In this document: positions 35,501 through 45,009 of the stretch, piece by piece | How positions within the stretch are numbered: the stretch's first letter is position 1 | How the letters are laid out: each line of letters begins with the position of its first letter | Assembly: GCF_025515305.1 (NCBI RefSeq) | Contig: NZ_JAOPHT010000007.1 | Span: forward strand, 122,927-186,926 | Reading direction: 5' to 3' | Source: Roseicyclus sediminis | GTDB taxonomy: Bacteria > Pseudomonadota > Alphaproteobacteria > Rhodobacterales > Rhodobacteraceae | DNA length: 64,000 nt | The notes under the pieces: model-generated | What the model saw: only the letters and a program-made list of their open reading frames with translations | Database searches by the model: none | What the model was told of the DNA's origin: nothing | Program-made: the position numbers and the translations under genes

Positions 35501-37642
35501 CGGGGCCTGACCGTGTTCCGCTCCGCCATGACGGTGCATGTCAATCCGAAGGGCGGGAAGTTCACCGTCCAGCACTTCGCGCCACTGGATGAACATTATG
35601 CCGAGCAAACGATCCAGACGCACGTGATGGCCGCCTATGCCGAGCTCGGTCTGGAGGAAATCAAGAAGGCCGAACGGCTTTCGGAAGATTACTTCGTCCT
35701 CGACCGCGACTCCTTCGTCCGGCGCTGGATGCCGGGGCGCGGGCCCGAGTTGCGGCGCCAGACCACGGGGCGGTCGTGGAAGACGATCGTCGATGCGCTC
35801 GGCAACCCGGTGCAGGAGCAGATCGTCAAGGACGACCGCGAGCAGACAAACGTCCTTGTCCTGGCAGGCCCCGGCTCGGGCAAGACACGGGTTCTCGTGC
35901 ATCGCATCGCCTATCTCGTCCGCGTGCGACGGGAGGATCCGCGCGGCATCCTCGTGCTCACCTACAACCGCCACGCGGCGGCGGAGATCCGGGAACGGCT
36001 GCGCCGCCTGATTGGCAAGGACGCGACACGCGTTACGGTCTCGACCTGCCACGCCTTGGCCATGCGCCTGATGGGCGCGAGCTTCGCCGGGTTGGCCGAG
36101 GGCCAGCGCGACTTCGACGGGATCGTGATGCAGGCCGTGGCGGCCCTGCGTGGCGAGGGCATGTCCAGGACCGAGGCGGAGGCGCTGCGCGACACCCTGA
36201 TCGAAGGTTTCAGATGGATTCTGGTGGACGAGTACCAGGACATCGGCCCCGAGGAATATGCCCTGATCTCGGCCGTGGCAGGTCGCAGTCTCGACGACCC
36301 GGATCAGCGCCTGAGCCTCTTCGCCGTCGGAGACGATGACCAGAACATCTATGCCTTCGCCGGCGCGTCCATAGAGTTCATCCGCCGCTTCGAGGCGGAC
36401 TATAACGCCAGGCCGACGTTTCTGACGGAGAACTACCGCTCGTCCGGGCACATCGTCGCCGCATCCAACGCGGTCATCGGCCCGGCGCGGAACCGCATGA
36501 AACTGGGGCACGACATCTCCGTCGACGAGGCGCGGCGCAAGGAGGCCCCCGGCGGGCGAATGACCCGGATCGACCCGGTCGGACAGGGCCGCGTGACGCT
36601 GCTCGATATCCCCCCGGGGGACGACGCCCAGGCGGTCGCGATCCTGGACGAGTTCAAGCGGCTCTCCGATCTCGACCCGGACTGGCAGTGGCGCAACGCG
36701 GCCATCATCGCCCGTGACTGGCGCCGTCTCGAGCCGGTGCGCAACTATGCAGAGCATCTTGGCATCCCGGTCGAGATGGCAAACGAGAGCCTTCCGAGCT
36801 TGTGGCGGCTGCGCGAGATGCAGGCCCTGGTCCGCGACCTCCTGGCCGACCGGACACGCCTGATGACGATCGCGGACCTGCTCGATACCCTGAAGCGCCA
36901 GCCGACCACGTTCTGGACTGGCGTCATCGGCGAGGGCATCGGCACGCTTGCCCGCGAGATCGACGAGAAAGCCATGCCGGTGCCGGATATCGTCGAATGG
37001 CTCGGCGAATGGGCGCGGGAGGCAAGGACCGAGCAGCGCGGCCTCCTGCTCCTGACGGCGCATCGCGCAAAGGGTCTCGAGTTCGACCACGTCGCAATCC
37101 TCAATGGCGGCTGGGACCGAGCATCCCGGAACGAGGACGCCGACGCGCCCCGCAGGCTGTTCTACGTCGCCATGACGCGCGCAAGGCAAAGCCTGACCCT
37201 TCTCACACAGGGCGGTCACCCGTTGGTCAAGGACGCGGGAGCGGCGCTGCTGCGGCGATCGGTTAAGCCCGACGTGACCGCGGTGCCGGAACTCCGCAAG
37301 CGCTATGTTGCGGCCGATCCGAAGCTCGTGGATCTCTCCTTTGCCGGACGGCTCTCGGACCGTAACCGAACCCTCCGTGCGATCGCGGCAGCGCGCCCGG
37401 GCGATCCGGTGCGCCTGGTGCGCGAGGATGACAAATGGCTGATCCAGAACGAGGCAGGTGACACGCTGGGCCGCATGGCGCGCGCCTTCTCTCCCCCAGA
37501 TACCAGCCGGTTCCTGCATGGTCAGGTCGCGGCCATACTGCGATGGCGCGCAGACGACAGCGAGGAGTGTTTCCAGACATACCTGAAGCGACCGGAATGG
37601 GAGGTCGTGCTTCCTGAGCTCGTCTTTGGCGACCCTGCGTGA
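32519..37642 (+). CDS. DnaQ-like exonuclease - RecQ helicase - UvrD/Rep helicase fusion
   Basis: A single 1707-residue protein. Residues 20-150 resemble a DEDD 3'-5' exonuclease: D22 and E24 (SIDLEV), N74 and D79 (GHNILRHD), D136 (PELDAR). A cysteine group C-x4-C-x2-C lies near residue 270. The RecQ core follows: Walker A LPTGTGKS (about 325-332), DEAHCISKWGHDFR (about 429), motif VI QEAGRAGRDR (about 618). After a 450-residue linker comes a second, superfamily 1 motor: AGPGSGKT (about 1116), VDEYQD (about 1237), GDDDQNIY (about 1271), ENYRSS (about 1304), TAHRAKGLEFD (about 1514), YVAMTRAR (about 1549). The usual RecQ zinc-binding/RQC end is not evident. It stands alone between gene-free stretches. 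Role in repair or anti-phage defence is open. Confidence 0.9.
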   Translation: MSYSKHDHAVIPDPLTAAVSIDLEVDPKTARIFAFAALDGSGDRVLRHERGDLDAALDRLEAFCAGTRFLVGHNILRHDLPHLVANRTRLAALGAAPIDTLWLNPLAFPRNPYHHLVKHHHDGRLEAGHVNDPELDARLVFDVLANQIAAFQALAKTSPGAMAAYHFLVTRGENTDGFDTLFRQIRGTDAPEEAAASTAIRRLLDGQVCTHRLEQTLARLSDPHLGWPMAYALSWISVAGGDSVMPPWVRHQFREASLIVKHLRDRRCARTDCAWCAQMGDPTGALERWFGFPSFRPEPVDPEGRPLQERIVSEAMEGRSVLGILPTGTGKSICYQIPALSRFDKTGALTVVISPLVALMADQVQGLARAGISSAVTVNGMLSLPERHDALEKVRMGDAAILLISPEQLRSVSIRSALQQREVGLWVLDEAHCISKWGHDFRPDYRYVSRFIREYSGDDAPAPVLCLTATAKPEVVRDIREHFQSRLGVDLMLLDGGAVRTNLTFAVKPTQTTTKLADILDAIESGLPADGASGAVVYCATRSGTEKVAEFLKMQGLAAERFHAGLPADEKREIQERFRVGELRVIAATNAFGMGIDKPDIRLVVHGDVPGSLENYLQEAGRAGRDRAPANCVLLFNTDDVERQFSLSARSRLARHEIGAILRALRQLDQRLKQDGTVIATTGEIVREDHDAEFVRDSNTDDTRVKTAVAWLEEANLLSREENRVQVFPSSLRVRTMEEATGLIGRANITGTRRKQLLDIVRHLMTADADQGISTDELTGASGLNSAALRKALSDLEALGIASNDTAVTVFVHVGVEDASQRRLEQAAHLEADLIALMREAAPDAADTEPQPLNLTETCQALRDCGHAKVRPDLVEKLLQGMTFDGRDQDGGRGNISLRKLSRTTLSVRLQRTWSVLERTAALRRQAGERLLSHLLEKVPKGTRGKDIQVETTLGDLLGALSGDAFLRGEVRDINRLMDRALLWLHEQQVMTLGRGLTVFRSAMTVHVNPKGGKFTVQHFAPLDEHYAEQTIQTHVMAAYAELGLEEIKKAERLSEDYFVLDRDSFVRRWMPGRGPELRRQTTGRSWKTIVDALGNPVQEQIVKDDREQTNVLVLAGPGSGKTRVLVHRIAYLVRVRREDPRGILVLTYNRHAAAEIRERLRRLIGKDATRVTVSTCHALAMRLMGASFAGLAEGQRDFDGIVMQAVAALRGEGMSRTEAEALRDTLIEGFRWILVDEYQDIGPEEYALISAVAGRSLDDPDQRLSLFAVGDDDQNIYAFAGASIEFIRRFEADYNARPTFLTENYRSSGHIVAASNAVIGPARNRMKLGHDISVDEARRKEAPGGRMTRIDPVGQGRVTLLDIPPGDDAQAVAILDEFKRLSDLDPDWQWRNAAIIARDWRRLEPVRNYAEHLGIPVEMANESLPSLWRLREMQALVRDLLADRTRLMTIADLLDTLKRQPTTFWTGVIGEGIGTLAREIDEKAMPVPDIVEWLGEWAREARTEQRGLLLLTAHRAKGLEFDHVAILNGGWDRASRNEDADAPRRLFYVAMTRARQSLTLLTQGGHPLVKDAGAALLRRSVKPDVTAVPELRKRYVAADPKLVDLSFAGRLSDRNRTLRAIAAARPGDPVRLVREDDKWLIQNEAGDTLGRMARAFSPPDTSRFLHGQVAAILRWRADDSEECFQTYLKRPEWEVVLPELVFGDPA

Positions 37643-37980
37643 CCTGGCAGAAGACGTCGAGTTGCACGACGATGAGTGTGCGCGGAGCTTGGCTTGGCGC
37701 TCAACGCGCGCGCCACAGGCATGATAGTGCCCGTTTTCGGGCGGCGCCTGCTCCAGGCGGCCATAGCGCATGCACCCCCTTTCCGGGGCTCCATGCCATT
37801 GACGGAGGGTCGGCCGTGTTCGCCGTCGCAACGGCGCATCTGCGGGCGGGCAGGCTTCGAAACCCCTGCAATACTGCGTCCCGCTTGCCTCGCGCGAAAC
37901 GCGAGGCTCACTCCGGGGCGCCGCAGCGCCTGCCTTTTCAGACAGACGCCACGACGCGTGTCACCGGCCGGGGCCGCCCC
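37643..37980. other. Intergenic region with two stem-loops between helicase and cyanase genes
   Basis: The helicase and cynS converge on this 338-bp stretch. A perfect 8-bp stem pairs 37887-37894 with 37900-37907 (5-base loop), and a second 5-bp stem pairs 37917-37921 with 37926-37930, followed by TGCCTTTT. These can end transcription from the helicase side. No coding frame with protein character was seen. Confidence 0.5.
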
Positions 37981-38451
37981 TCACCAGCTGTTGTAGGCGA
38001 GGAACTTGCCCGACATCTCGAGCTTCACGCGGTCGCCCTTGGGGTGCTCGACCTTCGTGATCTGCATGTCGAAGTCGATCGCCGACATGATGCCTGTGCC
38101 GAACTTCTCCTCGATGATCGCCTTGATGGTGGGTCCGTAGACGCCGACGATCTCGTAGAGGCGGTAGATGCAGGGATCGGTCGGCACCGACTGTTCCCAG
38201 ACCTTGGTGGGCGGCTCGACCATGACGGAGGCCGCCTCCTGCGGCAGGCCCATCTTCGCGACCAGAAGCTCCGCCTTTTCCTTCGGGAAGGCGTTCATGC
38301 CCATGCAGGCGGAATGCGTCCAGACAGGAGACATGCCGATCATGTCGGCGATGCCCTCCCAGGTCAGGCCGGCCTGCTTCTTGGCCGACAGGATCATGAC
38401 CGTCACGTCCTCCTTGGACATCATGACGGGGCGCTCGAACGTGTCCTTCAT
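37981..38451 (-). CDS. cynS: Cyanase (cyanate hydratase)
   Basis: The 156-residue enzyme that converts cyanate and bicarbonate to ammonia and CO2. The catalytic trio of E. coli cyanase (R96, E99, S122) is present as R97 and E100 in YRLYEIVGVYG and S123 in GIMSAIDF, and the C-terminal FLAYNSW-type ending is intact. It is the last gene of a run after an NrtABC-type transporter, matching the cynABDS order of cyanobacteria. The operon lets the cell detoxify cyanate or use it as a nitrogen source. Confidence 0.96.
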   Translation of the reverse strand: MKDTFERPVMMSKEDVTVMILSAKKQAGLTWEGIADMIGMSPVWTHSACMGMNAFPKEKAELLVAKMGLPQEAASVMVEPPTKVWEQSVPTDPCIYRLYEIVGVYGPTIKAIIEEKFGTGIMSAIDFDMQITKVEHPKGDRVKLEMSGKFLAYNSW

Positions 38452-38485
38452 CTTGGTCTCTCCTCTCGCGTGAAATGGGGCGGCG

Positions 38486-39388
38486 TCAGTCGTTGACAGC
38501 GCGCAGCAGGGCCTCGGGCTCGGGGTCCTCGGCGGGCTTTGTCTTGTCGATCACCACGGTCTCGGGCGATTGCGTCGCCCCGCCCGAAGGCTGGCCAGAC
38601 AGCGCCTTGGACCGCTGGCCGAGGAACTGCACCAGGTGGTTGCGGATCGCGTAGTAGTTGGGGTGCTCGACGATTTCCGTCCGGTTGCGGGGGCGCGGAA
38701 TGGTGATCTGCACGCTTTCGGCGACGCGGGCATAGGGACCGTTGGTCATCAGCAGGATGCGGTCGGCCAGAAGGATCGCCTCGTCGATGTCGTGGGTGAT
38801 CATGAAGACGGTCTGCTCCGTCTTGCTCCACACCTTCAGGAGCTCCTCCTGGATCGTGCCACGGGTCAGCGCGTCGAGCGCGCCGAAGGGCTCGTCGAGC
38901 AGGAGCAGCTTCGGCTGGTTGGCGAAGGCGCGCGCGATGGACACGCGCTGTCGCATCCCGCCCGAAAGCTGGCTGGGCTTGCGCAAGACCGTGTCGCCCT
39001 CGAGCCCCACCATCGCGAGGAACTTGCGCGAATGCTCCTCGACCTGCGCCTTGGACCAGTCGCGGTGGCGCGCGGCCACCCCGAAGGACACGTTCTTCAG
39101 CGCCGAGAGCCAGGGCAGGAGCGAGTAGTTCTGGAACACCACGCCCCGGTCGAGCGAGGGGCCCGAGACCTCGGCCCCGTCCATCGTCACCGCGCCCGAC
39201 GTGGGCGAGGCGAGACCGGCGAGGATGTTCATGATCGTCGACTTGCCGCAGCCCGAATGGCCGAGGATGCAGACGAACTCGCCCCGCTCGATCCCGAAGC
39301 TCGCGTTCTCGAAGACGGTCGTCGTGCCGCCCGACCCGTCGGGGTAGGTCTGGGTCAGGCGCTCCACGCTGAGGAAGGGTTTGGTCAT
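38486..39388 (-). CDS. Cyanate/nitrate-type ABC transporter, ATP-binding protein (CynD/NrtD-like)
   Basis: A 300-residue ABC ATPase of the nitrate/sulfonate/taurine (TauB/SsuB/NrtD) family. Walker A is GHSGCGKST, signature [14 protein letters not shown], Walker [13 protein letters not shown], switch [10 protein letters not shown]-terminal tail of about 45 residues goes beyond the usual family length. It lies 11 bp after the permease and 34 bp before cynS, so it very likely powers cyanate uptake. Confidence 0.88.
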   Translation of the reverse strand: MTKPFLSVERLTQTYPDGSGGTTTVFENASFGIERGEFVCILGHSGCGKSTIMNILAGLASPTSGAVTMDGAEVSGPSLDRGVVFQNYSLLPWLSALKNVSFGVAARHRDWSKAQVEEHSRKFLAMVGLEGDTVLRKPSQLSGGMRQRVSIARAFANQPKLLLLDEPFGALDALTRGTIQEELLKVWSKTEQTVFMITHDIDEAILLADRILLMTNGPYARVAESVQITIPRPRNRTEIVEHPNYYAIRNHLVQFLGQRSKALSGQPSGGATQSPETVVIDKTKPAEDPEPEALLRAVND

Positions 39389-39399
39389 GGGAACGCTCC

Positions 39400-40233
39400 T
39401 TATTCCGCGTAGGCGACGAGGCGCTGGAGCGCCCCGAAGGCCGTGTCCAGCAACATGCCGACGACGCCGATCATGAGGATCGAGAAGATGACGGAGGTCA
39501 GGTCGAGGTTGTTCCACTCGTTCCAGACGTAGTAGCCGATGCCGGTCCCGCCCACGAGCATCTCGGCGGCCACGATGACCAGCCACGCGATGCCGATGGA
39601 AATGCGCATCCCCGTGACGATGGTGGGGGCGGCGGCGGGCAGGATCACCTGGAAGGCGGTGCGGAACGGACCGAGTTCATGGGTGCGGGCGACATTCACC
39701 CAGTCCTGCCGGACAGCGGCCACACCGAAGGCCGTGTTCAGCAGCATGGGCCAGATCGAGCAGATGAAGATGACGAAGATCGCGCTCGCCTCGCTGTCGC
39801 GGATCACGAAAAGCGCGAGCGGCATCCACGCGAGCGGCGAGATGGGCCGCAAGACCTGGATGAAGGGGTTCAGCGCCCTGTAGGCGACGGGCGACATGCC
39901 GATCAGGAAGCCCAGCGGGATCGCGACCAGCGCGGCGAGGAAGTAGCCCGACAGGACGCGGTAGATCGAGTAACCGATCTGGATGCCGATCCCCTTGTCG
40001 TTCGGGCCCGCGTCGTAGAACGGGTTCGACAGTTCCTCCCACGCCTTGGCGAGGATGTCGGACGGCGGCGGGATGGCGGCGCGGGGTGCGCCGCCGCCCA
40101 TCAGGCGCTCGTATTCCGTCATCTCGCTGGCGAGTTGCTGCTCGGGGATCGCGGCCTCCCAGAACAGGAGGCCGACGATCAGGATGAGCGCGGACAGAAG
40201 CGCGCCGCGCTGGTTGATGCTGAGGGCGACCAT
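39400..40233 (-). CDS. Cyanate/nitrate-type ABC transporter, permease (CynB/NrtB-like)
   Basis: A 277-residue permease with about six membrane helices and the BPD_transp_1 EAA-like loop (ELGPFRTAFQVILPAAAPTIVTG). The N-terminal helix is followed by a periplasmic section rich in polar residues, as in NrtB/CmpB. Gaps to the binding-protein gene (3 bp) and ATPase gene (11 bp) show one transcript. Cyanate is inferred as substrate from the linked cynS. Confidence 0.88.
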   Translation of the reverse strand: MVALSINQRGALLSALILIVGLLFWEAAIPEQQLASEMTEYERLMGGGAPRAAIPPPSDILAKAWEELSNPFYDAGPNDKGIGIQIGYSIYRVLSGYFLAALVAIPLGFLIGMSPVAYRALNPFIQVLRPISPLAWMPLALFVIRDSEASAIFVIFICSIWPMLLNTAFGVAAVRQDWVNVARTHELGPFRTAFQVILPAAAPTIVTGMRISIGIAWLVIVAAEMLVGGTGIGYYVWNEWNNLDLTSVIFSILMIGVVGMLLDTAFGALQRLVAYAE

Positions 40234-40236
40234 GGA

Positions 40237-41619
40237 TCAGGCCCGGCGGATCGCGAAACTGTCGATGTAGCCGATTGGGTCCGCCGGGTCGAAGGTCTTG
40301 CCCATGATCGTGTGGGTCCGGTAGGTCTCGGCCGGCGCCTCGTAGCCGAGGTCCTCCATGATCCGGCGCGCGTCGGAGGCGAGATAGACCTGCTCGGCCA
40401 CGGCACGGTAATCGACATGCTCCTCGATGTAGCCCCAGCGCCGCATCTGGGTCAGGATCCAGACGCCCATGGAATGCCAGGGGAACGGGTCGAAATCGAT
40501 CCGGTCTGGCACGCGCTGCACGTTGCCTAGGCCGTCCGCGAAGGTGCCGGTCAGCACCTGCTGGATCACCTCGACCGGCTGGTTGAGGTAGTTCTCGGGC
40601 GCGATGGCGGCCGAGATCTCCGCGCGGTTCTCGGCGGCGGAGGCGTATTGCGTCGCGTCGATGATCGACTTCAGGAGCGCGCCGTAGGTGTTGGGCAGTT
40701 CGGTGGCGAAGGACAGGGGCGCCGCGAAGGCGCAGCAGGGGTGCCCCTCCCAGATGTCCTTGGTCAGGAGGTGGATGAAGCCGATCCCCTCCCAAACCGC
40801 GCGCTGGTTGAACGGGTCGGGCGAGAGGAAGCCGTCGAGGTTGCCCGCGCGCAGGTTCGCGACCATCTCCGGCGGCGGCACGACGCGGATCTGGATGTCG
40901 GTGTCGGGGTCGAGCCCGTGTTCGGCCACGTAGTAGCGAAGCAGGAAGTTGTGCATCGAGTATTCGAAGGGCACCCCGAAGGTGAAGCCGCGCCACTGGC
41001 TTGGGTCGCGCCGCTCGAGGTGGTCGTTGTGAAGCACGATCGCCTGGCCGTTGATGTTCTCGACGGCGGGCATGATGTAGGGGGCCGCGACCGAACCTGC
41101 CCCCAGCGTCATGGCAAGCGGCATGGGGGTCAGCATGTGCGAGGCGTCGTATTCCCCCGACAGCGACTTGTCGCGCGCCACGGCCCAGCCGGCGGTCTTG
41201 ATGACCTGCGCGTTGAGCCCGTAGCGGCCGTAAAAGCCCATCGGCTCGGCCATGATGATGGGCGTCGCGCAGGTGATGGGCACGAAGCCGATGTTGAGGT
41301 CGGTCTTCTCTGGCGGCCCCAGCTCGTCGAGGAGCGCGGCCTTGGCCGCCTCGAGCGGGAACACCGAGGCGAGGATCGACGCGAAGGCGCCGCCGCCGAG
41401 CATCCCCATGAAGGACCGGCGCTGGATGTCGTTGTGTCCGAAGACGGAGCGGACGACCGCGCTCTCGATGGCGCGTTCCATGATCTCGTCGGAAGACATG
41501 GGCGCCGCGACTTTCGCATGGTCATCCCTGTGACCCGCGCAGCCGTCGCAGCCGCAATCGGCGCCGTGGCGGAGGTCGGTCTTGTCTGAGAACGGGTTTC
41601 CGAGGCTCTTGACGGACAT
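40237..41619 (-). CDS. CmpA/NrtA-type substrate-binding protein (CynA-like) with Cys-rich N-terminus
   Basis: A 460-residue receptor of the NrtA/CmpA family, first gene of the cyanate operon. Family blocks include FVPITCATPIIMAEP, LTPMPLAMTLG and DPFNQRAVWEGIGFIHLLTKDIW.G. A twin-arginine signal (RRSFMGML) begins at residue 67, so it is exported folded by Tat. Before it stands a long n-region with C22-x-C24-x2-C27-x2-H30, a possible metal site that would stay in the cytoplasm or be cut off. The start at 41619 follows AGGGGATG; the frame continues upstream but that DNA is the promoter region. Confidence 0.87.
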   Translation of the reverse strand: MSVKSLGNPFSDKTDLRHGADCGCDGCAGHRDDHAKVAAPMSSDEIMERAIESAVVRSVFGHNDIQRRSFMGMLGGGAFASILASVFPLEAAKAALLDELGPPEKTDLNIGFVPITCATPIIMAEPMGFYGRYGLNAQVIKTAGWAVARDKSLSGEYDASHMLTPMPLAMTLGAGSVAAPYIMPAVENINGQAIVLHNDHLERRDPSQWRGFTFGVPFEYSMHNFLLRYYVAEHGLDPDTDIQIRVVPPPEMVANLRAGNLDGFLSPDPFNQRAVWEGIGFIHLLTKDIWEGHPCCAFAAPLSFATELPNTYGALLKSIIDATQYASAAENRAEISAAIAPENYLNQPVEVIQQVLTGTFADGLGNVQRVPDRIDFDPFPWHSMGVWILTQMRRWGYIEEHVDYRAVAEQVYLASDARRIMEDLGYEAPAETYRTHTIMGKTFDPADPIGYIDSFAIRRA

Positions 41620-41756
41620 GGTGCATCCCCTGTGCTGGCTGTCTTCCAAGATCATGGAAGCCCTTCGTCCAACGGAGAAGCATGTGCCCAAAATTTGCGC
41701 ATTCGTGATATTCCAATTTATTTCAATATCTTGACCATACCCTATCCCCTGCAATC

Positions 41757-41787
41757 TTTACGAAATTCCGTAATTTACGAAATTTCG
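41757..41787. promoter_or_regulatory. Repeated TTTACGAAATT elements, candidate operator of the cyanate locus
   Basis: TTTACGAAATT occurs at 41757-41767 and again at 41774-41784, 17 bp apart; the second runs into the perfect palindrome CGAAATTTCG (41778-41787). A related AAATTTCG stands at 41813-41820 directly before the regulator ATG. This AT-rich patch lies between divergent cynA and the NtrC-like regulator and is the natural place for its binding sites. Confidence 0.5.
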
Positions 41788-41823
41788 AGAGACCGTGCTG
41801 CAGCGCGGCACTAAATTTCGGCC

Positions 41824-43707
<1,884 letters not shown>

Positions 43708-44097
43708 CGGATCCGCCGACGCTTTCCTTAACCGCGGCAGCCAGTGGAACCGAAACCGGGCCACTTCGCAGGGCCAGGTCGGTCAAACCTGGGGACCAAG
43801 AGGATCGAACCCGATCCGAATGAGGACCGGACGTGGCGATGAAAGTTGAACGTCTCGGCCGCTTTCGTGGTGCCGAGGGGCGAAATCGAACCACCGGCAC
43901 GAGGGCTTTCAATCGGTCCGTGAGCACGTTTGCTTGAGGGCCGACGACGATTGAACACTTGCCGGGACCCGTTGAAGGCGCGGGTCGGTGGGCGGGCGAG
44001 AGAAGCCTCAAGAGAATGCAGACCCCACGCTCGCTATTGTGATCGATTGAACCACCGGGAATGCGCAGTCGAAGGCTCAACTCGAGCATCTGCAACT
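43708..44097. other. Gene-free region with decayed tRNA sequence
   Basis: About 390 bp between convergent regulator genes. The clear content is a tRNA-Phe-like fragment (43868-43925). Two further patches, GAGGATCGAACCCGATCC near 43801-43818 and GATCGATTGAACCACCGGG near 44041-44059, look vaguely like T-arms but are too short to call. No coding frame was seen. Confidence 0.45.
43868..43925 (-). pseudogene. Truncated, decayed tRNA-Phe 3' half
   Basis: Read on the minus strand, this stretch keeps the 3' half of tRNA-Phe: anticodon loop TTGAAAG, variable region, T-arm with GGTTCGATT and an encoded CCA end. It aligns over most of its 58 bases with the intact tRNA-Phe at 50292-50366. The acceptor 5' strand and D-arm are missing and the stem pairings are damaged, so it cannot be functional. 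Such fragments are typical scars of elements that integrated into a tRNA gene. Confidence 0.65.
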
Positions 44098-44943
44098 TCA
44101 GAACAGATCAAGTTCTTCATCGATCGCGGAAAGCGTTGCTATGCGCTGGCCGACCGCATCGGTGTTTTGGCCGAGATAGGCGACGGCGATCAGACGAAGC
44201 ACCGAAAGCATTGTCGCATGTGTTGGCAGCACCCCGTAGCTCGCGACATGGCATGGCAGCACCACATCCGAGAAGCGATCTGCCTGCGCGGCGTATGCGT
44301 GGTCCGTTATTGTGACAATCCTCATACGCGTCGTCCGCGCGTAGGCCAAAAGCGGACGAAGCACCTTGGGCCGAGGTTCGAAGGTAAGTAGGACCAGGAC
44401 GTCGCGCGGACCGGTCATCGACAGTTCGGCAGCCCAGGACTGGCCGGACCCGCGCAGCTGGTGCACGCTGTGCCGGAGGCGCGAAAACACCGACCGTCCC
44501 ACGGCCGCCATGCCCTCCTCGTCGCCGAAACCGAGGAACCAGACCCGCGGCGCGGCAGTAAGCATCTTCGCCGCTTCTGGAAGCAGGTCGGAGCGCATCT
44601 CTTCGAAGGTGCGCGTCATGTTGCGCAGTTCGAGTTCCAGGTGATCGGAGATCGTTCGACCGAGCGTGGCCGGCTGGTAGCTCGATTCGGAGCCAGCATA
44701 AGGCTCGCGCCTGTTTCGCTCATCCCTGGCCTGAAGCCGGACTTCCTCGAAATCGGCGTAGCCGAGACTGCGGAAAAAACGTGCAGTCGTCGCTTTCGAC
44801 ACGCCGGCAAGCGCCGCCAGCTCGGTCGCCGTATGCGTCTCGATAAGGCTTTGGTTCTGCAAAAGAACCTGAGCGATTTTCTTCTCGCTCGCGGTCAGAC
44901 GCGAGGTTCGTTCCTGAATCCGCAGGATTAGTCTCGAGGCCAT
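44098..44943 (-). CDS. MurR/RpiR-family transcriptional regulator
   Basis: A 281-residue regulator with an N-terminal HTH_6 domain (residues 1-75; LAALAGVSKATTARFFRSLGY is the recognition helix area) and a C-terminal SIS sugar-phosphate-binding domain (about 120-260; WFLGFGDEEGMA, VLLTFEPRP). I chose ATG 44943, preceded by AAGAGGA; an in-frame ATG at 44967 is possible but overlaps a TGAAAC repeat. It is divergent from the cyclo-ligase/ABC transporter operon and probably controls it in response to a phosphorylated or related metabolite. Confidence 0.85.
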   Translation of the reverse strand: MASRLILRIQERTSRLTASEKKIAQVLLQNQSLIETHTATELAALAGVSKATTARFFRSLGYADFEEVRLQARDERNRREPYAGSESSYQPATLGRTISDHLELELRNMTRTFEEMRSDLLPEAAKMLTAAPRVWFLGFGDEEGMAAVGRSVFSRLRHSVHQLRGSGQSWAAELSMTGPRDVLVLLTFEPRPKVLRPLLAYARTTRMRIVTITDHAYAAQADRFSDVVLPCHVASYGVLPTHATMLSVLRLIAVAYLGQNTDAVGQRIATLSAIDEELDLF

Positions 44944-44966
44944 GGGGCACGAATCCTCTTGACGCA

Positions 44967-45002
44967 TGAAACTCTTGTTCCACGATTATGAAACAATGAA
45001 AC
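44967..45002. promoter_or_regulatory. Three TGAAAC repeats, candidate RpiR operator
   Basis: TGAAAC appears at 44967-44972, 44989-44994 and 44997-45002, between the divergent RpiR regulator and the gene at 45010. The last two copies are 8 bp apart, the first two 22 bp (two helical turns). The location suits control of both directions. Confidence 0.45.
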
Positions 45003-45009
45003 AGAGTGA

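Noticed and set aside
34511..37831. Very long open frame (about 1100 codons) antisense to the helicase gene
   Set aside because: It is a shadow produced by GC-rich codon use; the product is full of Arg, His, Gln and Asp with no motifs. Similar shadows at 150-2465 and 15231-17792 (minus) were rejected for the same reason.
41620..41760. Sigma-54 promoter for the cyanate operon
   Set aside because: On the minus strand the best candidate reads TGG-N9-TTGAA, lacking the invariant GC of the -12 element. It is not good enough to call, and the regulator has lost GAFTGA.
43795..44060. Two further decayed tRNA fragments beside 43868-43925
   Set aside because: Only short T-loop-like words (GGATCGAACCC, GATTGAACCACC) are shared; they are too short to separate from chance.
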